Origin: Bursaphelenchus xylophilus
Lineage: Eukaryota > Nematoda > Chromadorea > Rhabditida > Aphelenchoididae
Direction of reading: 5' to 3'
Length of the DNA stretch: 64,000 nucleotides
Assembly: GCA_904066235.2 (NCBI GenBank)
Contig: CAJFCV020000004.1
Coordinates: forward strand, 10,416,001-10,480,000
Shown here: one piece after another, positions 33,402-45,002 of the stretch
Position numbering within the stretch: position 1 is the stretch's first letter
Layout: every line of letters starts with the position of its first letter
The notes under the pieces: generated by a model
Database searches by the model: none
Told to the model about the DNA's origin: nothing
Seen by the model: the letters and a program-made list of their open reading frames with translations, nothing else
Position numbers and translations under genes: made by a program

Positions 33402-34341
33402 GGACTACGGATGCGCGACGAGCCCCAAATTTTCCCGGGAATGGACCGTACCTGATCTGCGATATCCTCTGCGGCATGCCGAAAAAGACTGGTAGTGAAA
33501 ACATGGTCGGGGGTACACAACGAAGAAATGGATCAACAACAACAAGGTCAACAACAACTTGGCAACCGCGCAAAGGCCGAATAAATTAGCGTAGCGTAGC
33601 GGCGAGGCGGTGAAGGTAGTTGGAGCGCGCACAGGTTTTGTAAATCCGGATCACACCAAATGCGGCGCCGACTGTCCAAATATCTCGCGTTTTTGGGCCT
33701 CCCACCGAACTCGCGGCCTCCAAGGGAGGAAAGGGGGCGGGGCCAGCGGCCGTTTCGTGGGCCCGCGAAGCCGCCACGACAAGATGAACGGGTTCAGGGA
33801 CGGCGAGAAATTGGGTTTGTCCTCGGATTGAACGGTTAAGTTGAGAAATGCATTATGCATTATCTAGTTCACGACTTCCTCCTCCTCTTTTTTGAGCTCA
33901 CAGTTTGCGAAATTTTTTTTTCATTCATACGGCAATGACATACTCTATACACAAAATACTACGACAGATTCAAAACACAACATACAAGGATTTTGCCGGC
34001 GGCTGGTTACATATGCTTTGCTCTACGAATCCGCCATCAGCCATATAGCGATGGGACAGGAATAGCTCAACAATTCAACAATGATGCCATTCGCAGCTCA
34101 AATTACATCGACAACTTGCACCCGTTTTAGTTATTCTTGAGACACTAAGGGTATAAACATAAGATCATATGTGGTCTGTGTTGAAAAGGTTATAGGCTAC
34201 TTTTCGTCCCGTAAGGTTACATTTCTGGAGCAGTCTGACCTATGGTGTGGAGTGGGAGACCATTAATGCTTAGTCACGTTGTTTTTTACCTGATTCCTAA
34301 TAAAACGAAGGTTTCATCCGGTGACGTTGTGGTAGAGCATC

Positions 34342-34493
34342 TATCAGTCTGTCAGGAAAATAATGAGCGATCTGTCGCAGAGAAAATCACATCGCCGCTG
34401 AGAGAATGAATTGTGTAGTGGCAAAATCAAATTGCTTTACATTTGAGCTTGGCGCAGCGACATTGTGCCCATTATTGTCCCGACAGACGGATA
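34342..34493. mobile_element. TIR-A element
   Basis: Ends tatcagtctgtcaggaaaat and attattgtcccgacagacgg. Confidence 0.8.
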
Positions 34494-35171
34494 TTACTGT
34501 AGACATGATCGAATCAAATACTTTGTGTACAGTAGATGTGGCTTTTCGTGCCAAACACTTTACAGCAACCCCTCTGGCAACACCTCAAACCCAACCCACT
34601 CAAATTGCGTCAAAACTCACTGTACAGTCTACAGTTCCATGCATTACACATGCCGCAACATGCCATTTCCTTGTTATTACTTTTTCTGGAAACTTTTTTT
34701 TCAAAATCCCCCCAGGATCTTGTTTACTCAGGTCTGTTTTCGCACATTACATTCTTCTGCCAACATCTAAATACCAACCGCATGTACGGATTTCGCAATC
34801 CTGTTGTCGGTTTAGTATAAATATTCGACCTTCCCGGTGTTTGTAAATCCCATCGGCCGAGAATGTCATCAAAAGATTTTCTAAACAAAATTAAGGGGAT
34901 AAACGACAGGCCGCAATGGCTCGGCTTACAGCGGCTTAATGAAACAAACACATATCAGCCCGCATGTACGTATGCGGTTTGTTGATGTTTACGGGGAAAA
35001 TGGTTGGGAAATTAGGGGATATGTAATAATTGAAACTTTAATAGGATTAGAGTAAGTCTTGAGAACGTGTGATATTCGAAGAGGAGATGTGGTAAGATAG
35101 GCAAACAATGCCGGGGTTTTATGAATTTCATAAGGAATGAGAGAATGCTAGAAACGTCTGGCGACGTCTGT

Positions 35172-35320
35172 TCAGTCTGTCGGGAAAATAATGAGCACTC
35201 TGTCGCATCGGAAACTGCCATCGCCTCCGAGAAAATGAATTGTGTTGAAAAATCAAATTGCTTTTCACTTCAGCAATATTATTGAAGTTTGACATTGTGC
35301 TCATTATTTTCCCGGCAGAC
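35172..35320. mobile_element. TIR-A element
   Basis: Ends tcagtctgtcgggaaaataa and ctcattattttcccggcaga. Confidence 0.85.
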
Positions 35321-35715
35321 AAAAAAAATCGCTGTGAATCGTTCTTTGATCCACATACATCCTGGTTCTTTCAAATTGTCCGGTTTTTAAAATAAATGCT
35401 AAATGAGTGCACCTTTTTTCAGCCCGTTTCATCCTGTCATTTCCATAAACGTCCTCCGCATAATGCCAAGACATCACCCTCTACGACCACGCTTCCTCAA
35501 AAGTTTGTCGACTTTTTTCGCGGCGTAAAGTGCACTTTGCTCTGTTTTGAACTCCGCGATGCCGCACTGAACTCCGCGATGCCGCAAAATTCGCGACGAA
35601 GTTGAAAAAATCTCGCGTCGCGGCGACTTCTGAGCTTTGCAGTGCAAAAAAGGGTCAATGCACAGTGAGGAAAGCTTGTGAAAAAAGCGTACGGACTTTT
35701 GAAAAAGCGGAAAAC

Positions 35716-35868
35716 GGTATGTCGGGAAAATAATGAGCATAATTTCGCTGCGCCAATCGTATCGCTGGAGTGAAAAAAAAGGATTTTGCCGCGATAAAAT
35801 CCATTTTCTCGGCAGCGATGCGATTTTCGATGCGACAGAGTGCTCATTATTTTCCCGACAAACTGATA
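35716..35868. mobile_element. TIR-A element
   Basis: Ends cggtatgtcgggaaaataat and attattttcccgacaaactg. Confidence 0.85.
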
Positions 35869-36621
35869 TGCGAATATCGAAAAGTTGGCCAATAAGGCTA
35901 ACTGTTCATTTCGTGATATTCAATATTGAACATCCCCGTGTCATCATAAGCTCCAATCTGACGTGGCATTGGCCGTTATTCTGTTTGTTTTGGCGAGGAA
36001 AGGCGACATTTCTAATTTTTATTAACTAGATAATGGACCCTCGAAATGATGAATTTCCCAGCCCTTTAGCTAACTTATTTTATAGGCTTAAAATCTGGTG
36101 ACCAATTCAAAAGTCATCAAATCTTTTTTCTCTCAAAAATCGACCGGAGACGCCCTTTTACCGTATACGGAATATAAGACCTGCGTCATGGCGTCTGACC
36201 CTGTGATTACTTCCCAGCTCGGGCTCTATTATCGAACCGGACACGGAAAAACTCAAAAATATGTAATTTTATACGTGAACGTCATCGAATTTTTTCAACT
36301 CTTGGCTTTTGGTACATGAAATACGTTGGCGGTACTAAACCAAAAATCGGTAGACAGTGGGATACGTATGTCGGCTAGACGGAAGATGGCGATTGTTTTT
36401 TGTATGATAAAGATGTGCACATTTGTTTATCCGCGATGGGTTTTCGTCGGAAATCTCGCTGAAAACAGAGAGAAAACAAGACCTGTCAATATTCAAGTTT
36501 TGCCGCGGATACACCAAAGTTTGTTATTGTTTTCTCGTCTTTGTAGTTGGTGAGGGAGGTTGAAAAAATTGTGGGCGCACGGAAGGGAAATGTATCGAAG
36601 AAGGGACAAAGTATTTTTAAG

Positions 36622-37057
36622 TGAAGTACTCCAAGTGTGACACTCAGATTTTCTGTGGACTTTGCACACTCACAGGGCATAGATCACATATCAATTCTTG
36701 GAAATTTTAGTTTGCGTTTTGCAGAGACAGCCGAGATAATCAACGATCTTTGTGGCCGGAGAGAACTCGAAAAGCGGAGAGCGGTCACAGCGAAAAACTT
36801 TTTTTGGCCATGTCTTTGCCAGCTTTGTGCAGCAAGAAATATTTTTTTTACACTATCCACTACTCTAGAAAAGGGCGCAAAACCTTTCATGTCAAAATTC
36901 GCAAAACAAGGTCAAATTTTTCCCAATTTTCGACGAAAAAATCTCGGTCGTTTCTTTAAGGTTGGAGCTCCATATAGTATGTCCCAAAAAAAGATTATTC
37001 AACATTTACGCCAAGTTTCATCAAAATCTGAGCGTCGCACTTGGGGTACGTCCCCTG
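36622..37057. mobile_element. TIR-B element
   Basis: Left gaagtactccaagtgtgaca and right gtcgcacttggggtacgtcc then cctgt are inverted repeats. Confidence 0.7.
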
Positions 37058-37360
37058 TAAATTCAGCTTGCTGCGCAACTTTTCTGGCCTAAAGGTCCAA
37101 GAAAAAGTAAATGTTGTCGTATAAGACGTGGAAAAAACACGTTGCGCTCGCTCTTTCGAGACTGAACGGAAGTCTTGCCGCAAAACCGTGCTTTGTCTGT
37201 CAGCTTTGAAAACGTCAGGTTTAGTTTTTTTTTGTCATACAATCTCTTCTAGAACAAAAATTTTCCTATGAAGAGGCGGAAGAACTATTGGCAAACTTGT
37301 TTTCCGTTTGGCCGGCGCATAGCAGCAATCCGGGCCTGGCCTGAAGATCAAAACCAGAGG

Positions 37361-37392
37361 CCTCATTTCCCAGGCCTTGCTGGGAAATGAGG
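37361..37392. other. Perfect 13-bp stem hairpin
   Basis: The arm cctcatttcccag (37361-37373), a six-base loop and the arm ctgggaaatgagg (37380-37392) form a perfect stem. The 5' arm is also flanked by aggcct/ggcct repeats. Function unknown. Confidence 0.6.
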
Positions 37393-38142
37393 GCCAGACC
37401 GACCGGAAACCTTTGTAAAGTAGAGTACAGAGATAATCCCGCTCTCCTCATTCTACGAACTTTCTGGTAAAAAATCCAGTTGCTCGGATGCCCTTGGAAA
37501 GGTTGAAAACCTCTAAGGCATTTTGAATTTTTATGTGGTTTGTTGAAAAAATATCTGCAAATGTTTCAAGTGGATTCTAACGCCATGGCTTTTCAATTGC
37601 AGTGCATTCGAATTCTCTGTGAGTCCAGGAAGTTTCTACGATTATAAAATGATCTGCATCCCCTGAGTGATACTTGCAGATTTCTTAAAAATGCTCCTGT
37701 CCTTCGGGCAGCTCCACAGGTCGCCTCAAGCACAAAGTCCACATATTACTACGCTATTGCTTAATGCTTATTTAGTCAAAACGTTTGTGTCGGCACGTTT
37801 GCCAGCGTTTTCAACAATTCCCCAACCCGTCGTCCTCTAATTGCCGGCTGCGGGCGAGCACAAGACCCGCCGTCCGTTACGTAACAAATTCCATGCGTGT
37901 CGCACTCGCCACGCCAAAATCACGACATTCAATTTGGAAACTAATAATTCCAACGCCAAAACAACCGGCGTTTCGCGACGCGCCCACCGCCGGCGGCGTC
38001 GGCGGCATTTCCGCGAGCCGCACGCCATCCGTGTGTGTTGTTTCACTTGCGGGTTTGCGTAATTATTAACGGCCGCCCTATTTTTAGCGCATGATGTTTT
38101 TTCGCCCTCCGTTTTTGATGCATTTGTTTCGTGTTGTGTCGG

Positions 38143-38322
38143 ATGAATGCGAAGAAGATTATCGAGCGCAACGTGAAGGATGAAAGAGTAATCTGGCTGC
38201 CGGTGCAAAAGCAAAAGCAAGCGGAGGCCAAAAGCTCAACGGTGTTCGAAATAGCCAACCGTAATTGGAGTTGCAATGCCAAAATTACGGTTCTTGCTTT
38301 TTTAACAGGAACTGCCTATTAA
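38143..38322 (+). CDS. Possible small ORF, 59 residues, unknown
   Basis: ATG at 38143 to TAA at 38322. The N-terminal half is charged (MNAKKIIERNVKDERVIWLP, then VQKQKQAEAK) and the C-terminal half includes a short hydrophobic stretch (ITVLAFLTGTAY). It lies downstream of a G+C-rich block at 37780-38060 that could be its promoter or an upstream exon. No family recognised. Confidence 0.28.
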   Translation: MNAKKIIERNVKDERVIWLPVQKQKQAEAKSSTVFEIANRNWSCNAKITVLAFLTGTAY

Positions 38323-38901
38323 GGGTGTCTTGGCTTCGGTTTGTTTTTGATTACAGTCTAATTTTAGCAATGGCTTTTGTGCCGGCTAGGTTACGGTCAA
38401 CGAAATTGGTCTTAAATATATAATAAAAGCAATTAAAATTATACAGTGGCTTTCCACGAGAACCTAGGTCCAATTAGCGTTACGGTCGACATACGAAACT
38501 TATGATTAATATAAAAAATCAACAAAAAGTCACTTTTTTCCGATTTTTCATACTGAAAATACGCTAGGTTCGTGTCTAAAGATAGAGGATATATTTTCAA
38601 CACAGACTTTGCAGTCTTGAACCAGCCATTTCATCTCACAATTAACATTAATTAAAGCCTATATTGAACCAGCACATAAGACTTAAAATAGCGATCAAAA
38701 AAGTGTCCTTTGCCAGTGAAAAGGGGACTTTTAATTACAGGTAATAATAGATCAGAATATATATGTATAGACCCGAAGTTGAAGCCACTGTGCTACGCTG
38801 CAGCGCACTGCACTCCTAACGCACTATGTCTTGGGTCTAATTGGAGAGTGTAAACCTTCGCCGAGGCTCCTGTTATTTGGCTGACTTGAATACGTAGCAA
38901 C

Positions 38902-39058
38902 TATCAGTCTGTTAGGAAAATAAAGAGCGCAATGTCGCTGCGCCTATCGCGTCGTTGAAATGAAAGCAATTTGATCTTTCCGCGGCACAATTAATTTTCT
39001 CGGCGCCGCTGCGGCCTTCGAAGCGACAGAATGCCCATTATTTTCCCGACAGACAGTT
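38902..39058. mobile_element. TIR-A element
   Basis: Ends tatcagtctgttaggaaaat and cattattttcccgacagaca. Confidence 0.8.
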
Positions 39059-40163
39059 AGTCAAGCTAAATTTCTTGCCCATTTGGAATACATACGCTTG
39101 GATGTAAGGATTACATGAACGGGTTCAACATGCAAAAAATGGAGGTGGGTAAAAGTTCAAGGACTAATGGTTCGCACATTTTTTTCGACTAAATGTCTCA
39201 GTTTGACGTGCGAAGTGCTACATACATACAAAACAAACGAAAAATGGAGCGACATATATAAATATCTATAATGGCACGCATGATTTTACAAAAAAATACG
39301 CTGAATTTTTTCTAGGCACTGCGGCGCAGACTTCAATGAAACTAAAATCTACAAATTTACAATCGATTCCACAAGAACAAGATTGAGATCTTTAGCCCAC
39401 AAAAATTTTTTTTAGACCTCTCGCTGACAAAATTCACAAAAGAAGAGACAGGGGTTTTTCTCTCTGACCGCTCCCCTTACTATCCTATAGTTCTGTAAAG
39501 TCATTCGCCATAACATTCGTTGAATATCTCAGCTGTAAAATTTACCAAGAACTCCATCATTTGTACTCCAAGAGTAATTTAAAAATAGTAACAGTTCTGT
39601 TTACGTGACCATCGACCGGGCAAGCCCACGGCAACAGTCCTAAGTTCATCCAGTTGGCCTTTAACGCGGCGGTCCCGGGATTAGCCAGCTTTTTTTGCCC
39701 TTTAGCAACAACATTTTACGATTCAGGAATTCGCAGATGTTTTCTTAAGCCGGCTTGGCCGTACGACACGGCCGGATTAGTGCCGCATGTCGCAGTAAAC
39801 AGCTTACATTGGGAAATGGTCTACAAAAGTCTTAATTTAAACGGCCGCGGCGTAACATCCGACCGGCTTCACGGATCTTTGATTAGCTATTCCGTTTCCG
39901 TTTGCTGAAACTGGAAACCCTTCGGCGAAACTGTTTAGCGCCGAAATTGTGGACAAATGTAGGGTTTTTGTGGAATCCTAATGAATGGTTTTGCACTTGC
40001 CGTCACACACTGAGCCTATGTAAACAGTAAATAGCGTTCCGAACTTGTCATGTGAAAGACGGTTTCAATGTCTTCTTCCGGAGAAAGATAAAAAGAGATG
40101 GGATACCGTAAGTTTCGAATAAAAAGTCTGTTTGACTTTTCTGCTGACAATCCGTGCCCAAAT

Positions 40164-40322
40164 TATCAATATGTCGGGAAAATAATGAGCACAGTGTCGC
40201 CTGCGCCAATCGCGTCTCTGAAATGAAAAGCAATTTGACTTTGCCGCGACACAATTCATTTTCTCGGCGGCTATGACATTTTCAATGCGACAGAGTGCTC
40301 ATTATTTGTCTTCTAAGCCAGT
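40164..40322. mobile_element. TIR-A element
   Basis: Left tatcaatatgtcgggaaaat; right end decayed (gtgctcattatttgtcttct). Confidence 0.7.
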
Positions 40323-40501
40323 ATGGTCGGCAAGAGTCCTCATTTCAGAAATAGTAGGTAGAAGTTATAAAGCGACCTTTCAAGGCATCCAAAAGGCTTG
40401 GCCCGGGCAAACGAAACAGACAATAGGACTGGGATTTCAGCACCTCTGTATTCGAAGCCCATTCGTTGAGACTCCTTCCAGGCCGAAGGAAAACTCTATC
40501 T

Positions 40502-40658
40502 ACCAGTCTGTCGGGAAAATAGTGAGCACAAAAGCGCTTCACCGATTGCGTCGTTGAAGTAAAAGCAATTTGATTTTACCGCGACAAAATTCATTTTTTC
40601 CGGCCGCGATGTGATTTTCGGTGCGACAGAGTGCTCATCATTTTCCCGACAGACGGGT
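40502..40658. mobile_element. TIR-A element
   Basis: Ends accagtctgtcgggaaaata and catcattttcccgacagacg. Confidence 0.8.
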
Positions 40659-40737
40659 AGGAAGTCGCGCTTGCTTCTAATTTGGCCTGCTTTCTTTGGC
40701 AGCCAGATTAGAGGCAAGTAAATCTTAGGTGTTACGA

Positions 40738-40784
40738 AGGATTTTCAATGCAACAATGCTAATTACTTTCCCAACAGACTGGTA
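40738..40784. mobile_element. TIR-A right-end fragment
   Basis: Only attttcaatgcaacaatgct then aattactttcccaacagact remains. Confidence 0.55.
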
Positions 40785-41770
40785 AACTTCCTCATTTTTT
40801 CTCGAGCCTTCGGTAAGTTTCCGAGTTTACCCTTACGACCAAATAAATATATCCCCAAACGTATTCGATTTCATCTTGTTTTTGCGCTATCACTCGTTGC
40901 CAATTCCTCGTGGGAGCGGGGACATTTGGAAACAATCCAAAACATCTCGCCGATTCGTCATCAGAATCGCAAAGTTGTTGTTGAGCGGCCTACGTTTCAA
41001 CGTTGCACACAGGAACAAAAAATTGTTGAATTTATGCAAAAACATTGCAGAATAAACATTGAATTGGTTATCATGCTCGACAATTCATAGTCCTGTCTAT
41101 GTTGCAGCAGCAGGTCCGTGGACGTGTGAGCATGAATGTTACAGCGCATGGACGCCAACAGCTGACAGAGAGAAGCATGCTAAGCACACCGTGGTAAACA
41201 GCCGATGGTAAACATACAATGTCACGAATGCTAAACATTTTTTTGGCGTTTCTATCCTACAACACACTCACGTGCTTCGGACATGCGACACGTTACGTCG
41301 ACCAGTAACCGATGCTCGATTACGGGTAACGCGAGGCTCGTGGGTTGTAATTATAGCCGCAGGGTTTCGCCCGAAACTCGTCACCGTTTCTTGTTTTGTC
41401 CCCCACGCTTTTGTATTTCGGCGGCCACGCGAGGATTACGCGGTTATTTCGGAAACGAAAAAAAGTGTATCATACCTCCGCATTCCAGCAACAGTGTCGG
41501 TTAGGTCATCGCCGATGTCATGGAGAGTGAAATGAATAATAAAGCGGAAACAACTTTTCGTAATTGAAACGGAAAGAGGACTGAATGGGAAGCCTGAAAG
41601 AAGATGTATAGCTTGATCTCTGTACCACAAAATTAATAAATTTACACATTTGGACCCTTGCATGAGCGAGAGTAAACAGGATTTTGCAAAATGAAATTCT
41701 GGATAAAAGGAAAACCATCGAATTTGCAGAAATTGTCAATTCTGTAAAGAACAATAACCAATCTTCAATT

Positions 41771-41927
41771 CCTGTCTGTCGGGAAAATCACCAACACACG
41801 TTTGCAACGAAAATCGCATCGCCGGTCGAGAAAGTGAGTTGTGTTGCGACAAAATCAAATTGCTTTTCATTTCAGCGATGCGATTTTCAATGCGACATTG
41901 TGCTCATTATTTTCCCGATAGATTGAC
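41771..41927. mobile_element. TIR-A element
   Basis: Ends cctgtctgtcgggaaaatca and ctcattattttcccgataga. Confidence 0.75.
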
Positions 41928-43560
41928 AGGATATCGATTACTGAAAGTTTCAACGAGCCCATTTTTTCAGCTGGCGATATTCAACAATCTTTGCAGCCGA
42001 GGGAGTACGCAAAACGAGGAGTGTGGTCAAAGAAAACAACTTTTTTACTATGGTGTTACCAGTTTTGCGTTGAAAAGAACGATTTTGTGAGACAACACCG
42101 TGCTCCACGGCAAAAATCGGAATATTATTAATAAAATTTTCATGGTAATATTCAGAAAAATTGCGAGATTTTTGTCAACTTTGGCCTGAAATCTCGATCA
42201 TTTCTATCAAGCGCGCGCTTACATGTTGTCAGAAAAAAATTAGTCAAAATCCGTGCCAATTTTCATGTAAGTTTTGCCTGTGACGTGAATGTGACCTAAA
42301 AGACTGCACTTTTATTGTAGTACATCTACGTTTCAACCCCCATGTAAGTCTTCCCCGTTTTAATAGTAAAAGATGAACTATCTTAGGGTCGGTTTGCGCA
42401 AGCGGTGGATAACGACATGGCTGAAAATTTTTTTCAATCTCTTCGCAAATGTCAAGATGTCTGATAGGAAACATATAATCCCTTAAAAAACAGCTTAAAA
42501 AGTTTTGAAAGTCCAACTTTTTGCACGTATCTTCGTCCCGAAAAGAATAAGTTTTGGATCTGATGTAACAAACAAGAGAGAACGCTGGCTTGCAGTAAGT
42601 TACTGTTTGTAATAGGAAGAAAAATCAAGAAATTCTAGTCCTTTCACAAAGTTGCTGGAGTGATCTTCGCGACATGCACAACGGATTAGTATTGTGCCCT
42701 TTTTTGCAAGCTTTTCTAACAGTAGAAGGACCCAAATTTGGACGATAAAATGGCACAGATTTAGAATAGTTCTTCCTAAGTCATTCGCGAGGTTACTAGC
42801 TTGCGCTTTGCCGAAATAACCAATATTTTTAGGTCGAAAATTGGAAAAAAATATAAAACTTTTTAGCCAATTTTGGTACGAAAAGTTTCATACCTTTCCA
42901 CCGTAGTGTAAAGTTTCCACGTAAAATGATTTTTTCTACACGAAACTTGCAAAAATGTGGGCCAAATATGGTTTTATTATCTCTCTGCATTTTGTGCCCT
43001 CTCAAGGTTGCAAAAATCGTTGAATATATCAGTTACGAGAGCAGAGCGCGAGCTAAAACTCTCAGGAATTGATATCTGACCCACGTCCGAAATGTGCACA
43101 AAATTTAAAGAAAATCCGTGCGCCACACTTCGGGTACTCCCAACAAAAACTTTTTCCCCAAGAATCCACGTAAATTCCGATCTTTGCGCTTAAAATTAGC
43201 TTTTTTTGTAGTCAAACTTTGGACTCTTCAAACGTCGCAAAGCGTGCATACCGTTAGGCCATAAAAACAATGGCTCCGCACAAAATTTGCTCCCGTTCGA
43301 GACTAATTGGCCTGAAACCTCGGAATCCAATTGTTGCGTTCGGTGCCGTTCCGGTTCGTCCAATTACACAGATGAGTAATTTGGTGATGAAGTTGGTGGA
43401 TGACGCCGTCGCGCTTAAGTGGCCCTGAAAAGGAGTTGTAGGGCGAAAAAGAGGGTAGCGGGATGCACTTTCGCGGTAACTCTAAATAAGTGATAAATAA
43501 AGACCCTTTTGCGTCACAAGAGCGGCGGACAAAAAGAAACTTCTTACCGTATACACTGGG

Positions 43561-43787
43561 GGACCTGATACAGTGGCAAAAAACGTACCATTTTGTGTAT
43601 CAAAAATGTGGCAAAATGCCTTCCTAACTAAAAAAACTCCGTTTTAAACTGCGTGCCCTTTCCCTCACAAAAAGAGTGGGCGCGCTTTTGAAATCGGAGT
43701 TTTTCGCTTGGAGAGGGAGGTATTTTGCTGCATTTTTGATACCTCTCGGAGGCAGAATGGAACGTTTTTGGCCAATGGATCAGGTCC
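43561..43787. mobile_element. TIR-F element
   Basis: Nearly whole-length palindrome: ggacctgatacagtggcaaa at the left and tggccaatggatcaggtcc at the right; also at 48143 and partly 52720. Confidence 0.75.
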
Positions 43788-44087
43788 GCCACTGTTTGTG
43801 GCGCCCCCAATTTTCGGGGGTCAGCGGCAGTTCGGCTCAACGATACTATGGATCGCGTCGGTTGTTTGTTGTACTCGAGAGGGTGAAGGCAAAATTAGTA
43901 GAAATAATAAGAGCCCTAGCACAGCTTATCACATATTTTGAGGTATTTTACATCTACTCACAAAAATGAAGTCTAAAAAAATTTACGAATCTTCCTTTTT
44001 TGCCACAAATTTTGGCCTTTTATATGTTACAATAACTGAGAGTAAAGAAATCTAGCGTAAGTAATAGCTAAAATTAGAAAAATTTAA

Positions 44088-44180
44088 TGTATTTGCAAGT
44101 CTCGCCGAGTCTCCGCCGAGCGTCCGCCGACCATCCAACGGCTTTGACCGGCCTCGTAGGCACTTCCCACAATGTTTTTT
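44088..44180. repeat. Family G repeat
   Basis: The motif gtctccgccgagcgtccgcc then gcctcgtaggcacttcc recurs inverted at about 49060-49180 and 59093-59190. Confidence 0.55.
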
Positions 44181-45002
44181 GGGCTACTTGGGGAACACCT
44201 GCAATACACTCCGTATCAGTCCATTTCGTGTTTACCAGAACTAGCCGGGACGCGCAATTTTTTTGGCGTAAAATCATTCTTAAAAATCCGTCTTGGCTCT
44301 TCGTCAACTGCTGTTTTTGTTAGATACCATCTTCGGACTAAATCCTTAAAATCGCTCCGGTCCGCTTTCAAAGCCGGGCCAAAGGTTGCCTTTAGCAGAT
44401 TCTGCTTGCAAACAAGATTTATTCGACTCACAAAATAAGTCCTCGATTACTTGAAAAGGTTACCTATTCATGGTGGTCAAAGGCATCGTCATTCTGTTTT
44501 TGGTGATTAACTCGCGGATAATCCGTTCAGCGAGCTGGAAAGTTGTTAAATAGTAGTAAGATTAGGTTAAAATTTAAATACATATATAGTTTACAGACGC
44601 ATACGCATTAATTTGTGATGTCGCATCATGCGGCGCTTTCACCATGTCTCTTGTTTTTCAGGACATCCTGGATTATGATTTCAGATTAATCCCAGACACT
44701 CCAACTTCTGAAATAATATATAGCATCGGCTGAAACTTGAAAACATTTCTACGGCTGGGAGAAAGAGATATGTACAAGGTAAGAGCGAAGGTTAATCTGT
44801 TGACGACTGTCAAGATTAGAAGCTGGGATACGACGGATGTAAACACCATATTTCATGCCGAAATGTTAATACACATAGCATAAAAATGTTATGTATATAG
44901 CTTGATAACACTCCGAAACATCGAATGGCTGAGGGCAGGTCTCCTTAACTGCCCATGCGACGCCTCTGATTTTTATACTTGTCGACAGAAGTGAAGCTCG
45001 GC

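Larger units (their letters stand above)
31693..38142. other. Repeat-rich stretch, no firm gene
   Basis: It holds TIR-C (32089-32246), TIR-A copies (34342-34493, 35172-35320, 35716-35868), TIR-B (36622-37057) and a strong hairpin (37361-37392). Two low-confidence ORFs are listed separately. Local G+C rises at 33250-33830 and 37780-38060, possibly marking unrecognised exons or promoters. Confidence 0.45.
38323..45002. other. Repeat-rich stretch, no firm gene
   Basis: It contains TIR-A copies (38902-39058, 40164-40322, 40502-40658, a right end at 40738-40784, 41771-41927), a TIR-F element (43561-43787) and a family-G repeat (44088-44180). ORFs at 39654, 41272, 43676 and 44087 overlap repeats or lack splice context. 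Confidence 0.45.

Noticed and set aside
36098..36319. Possible exon with a protein-like stretch
   Set aside because: The frame starts after an in-frame stop with no ATG, and no acceptor in the right phase was found; kept only as a candidate for transcript checking.
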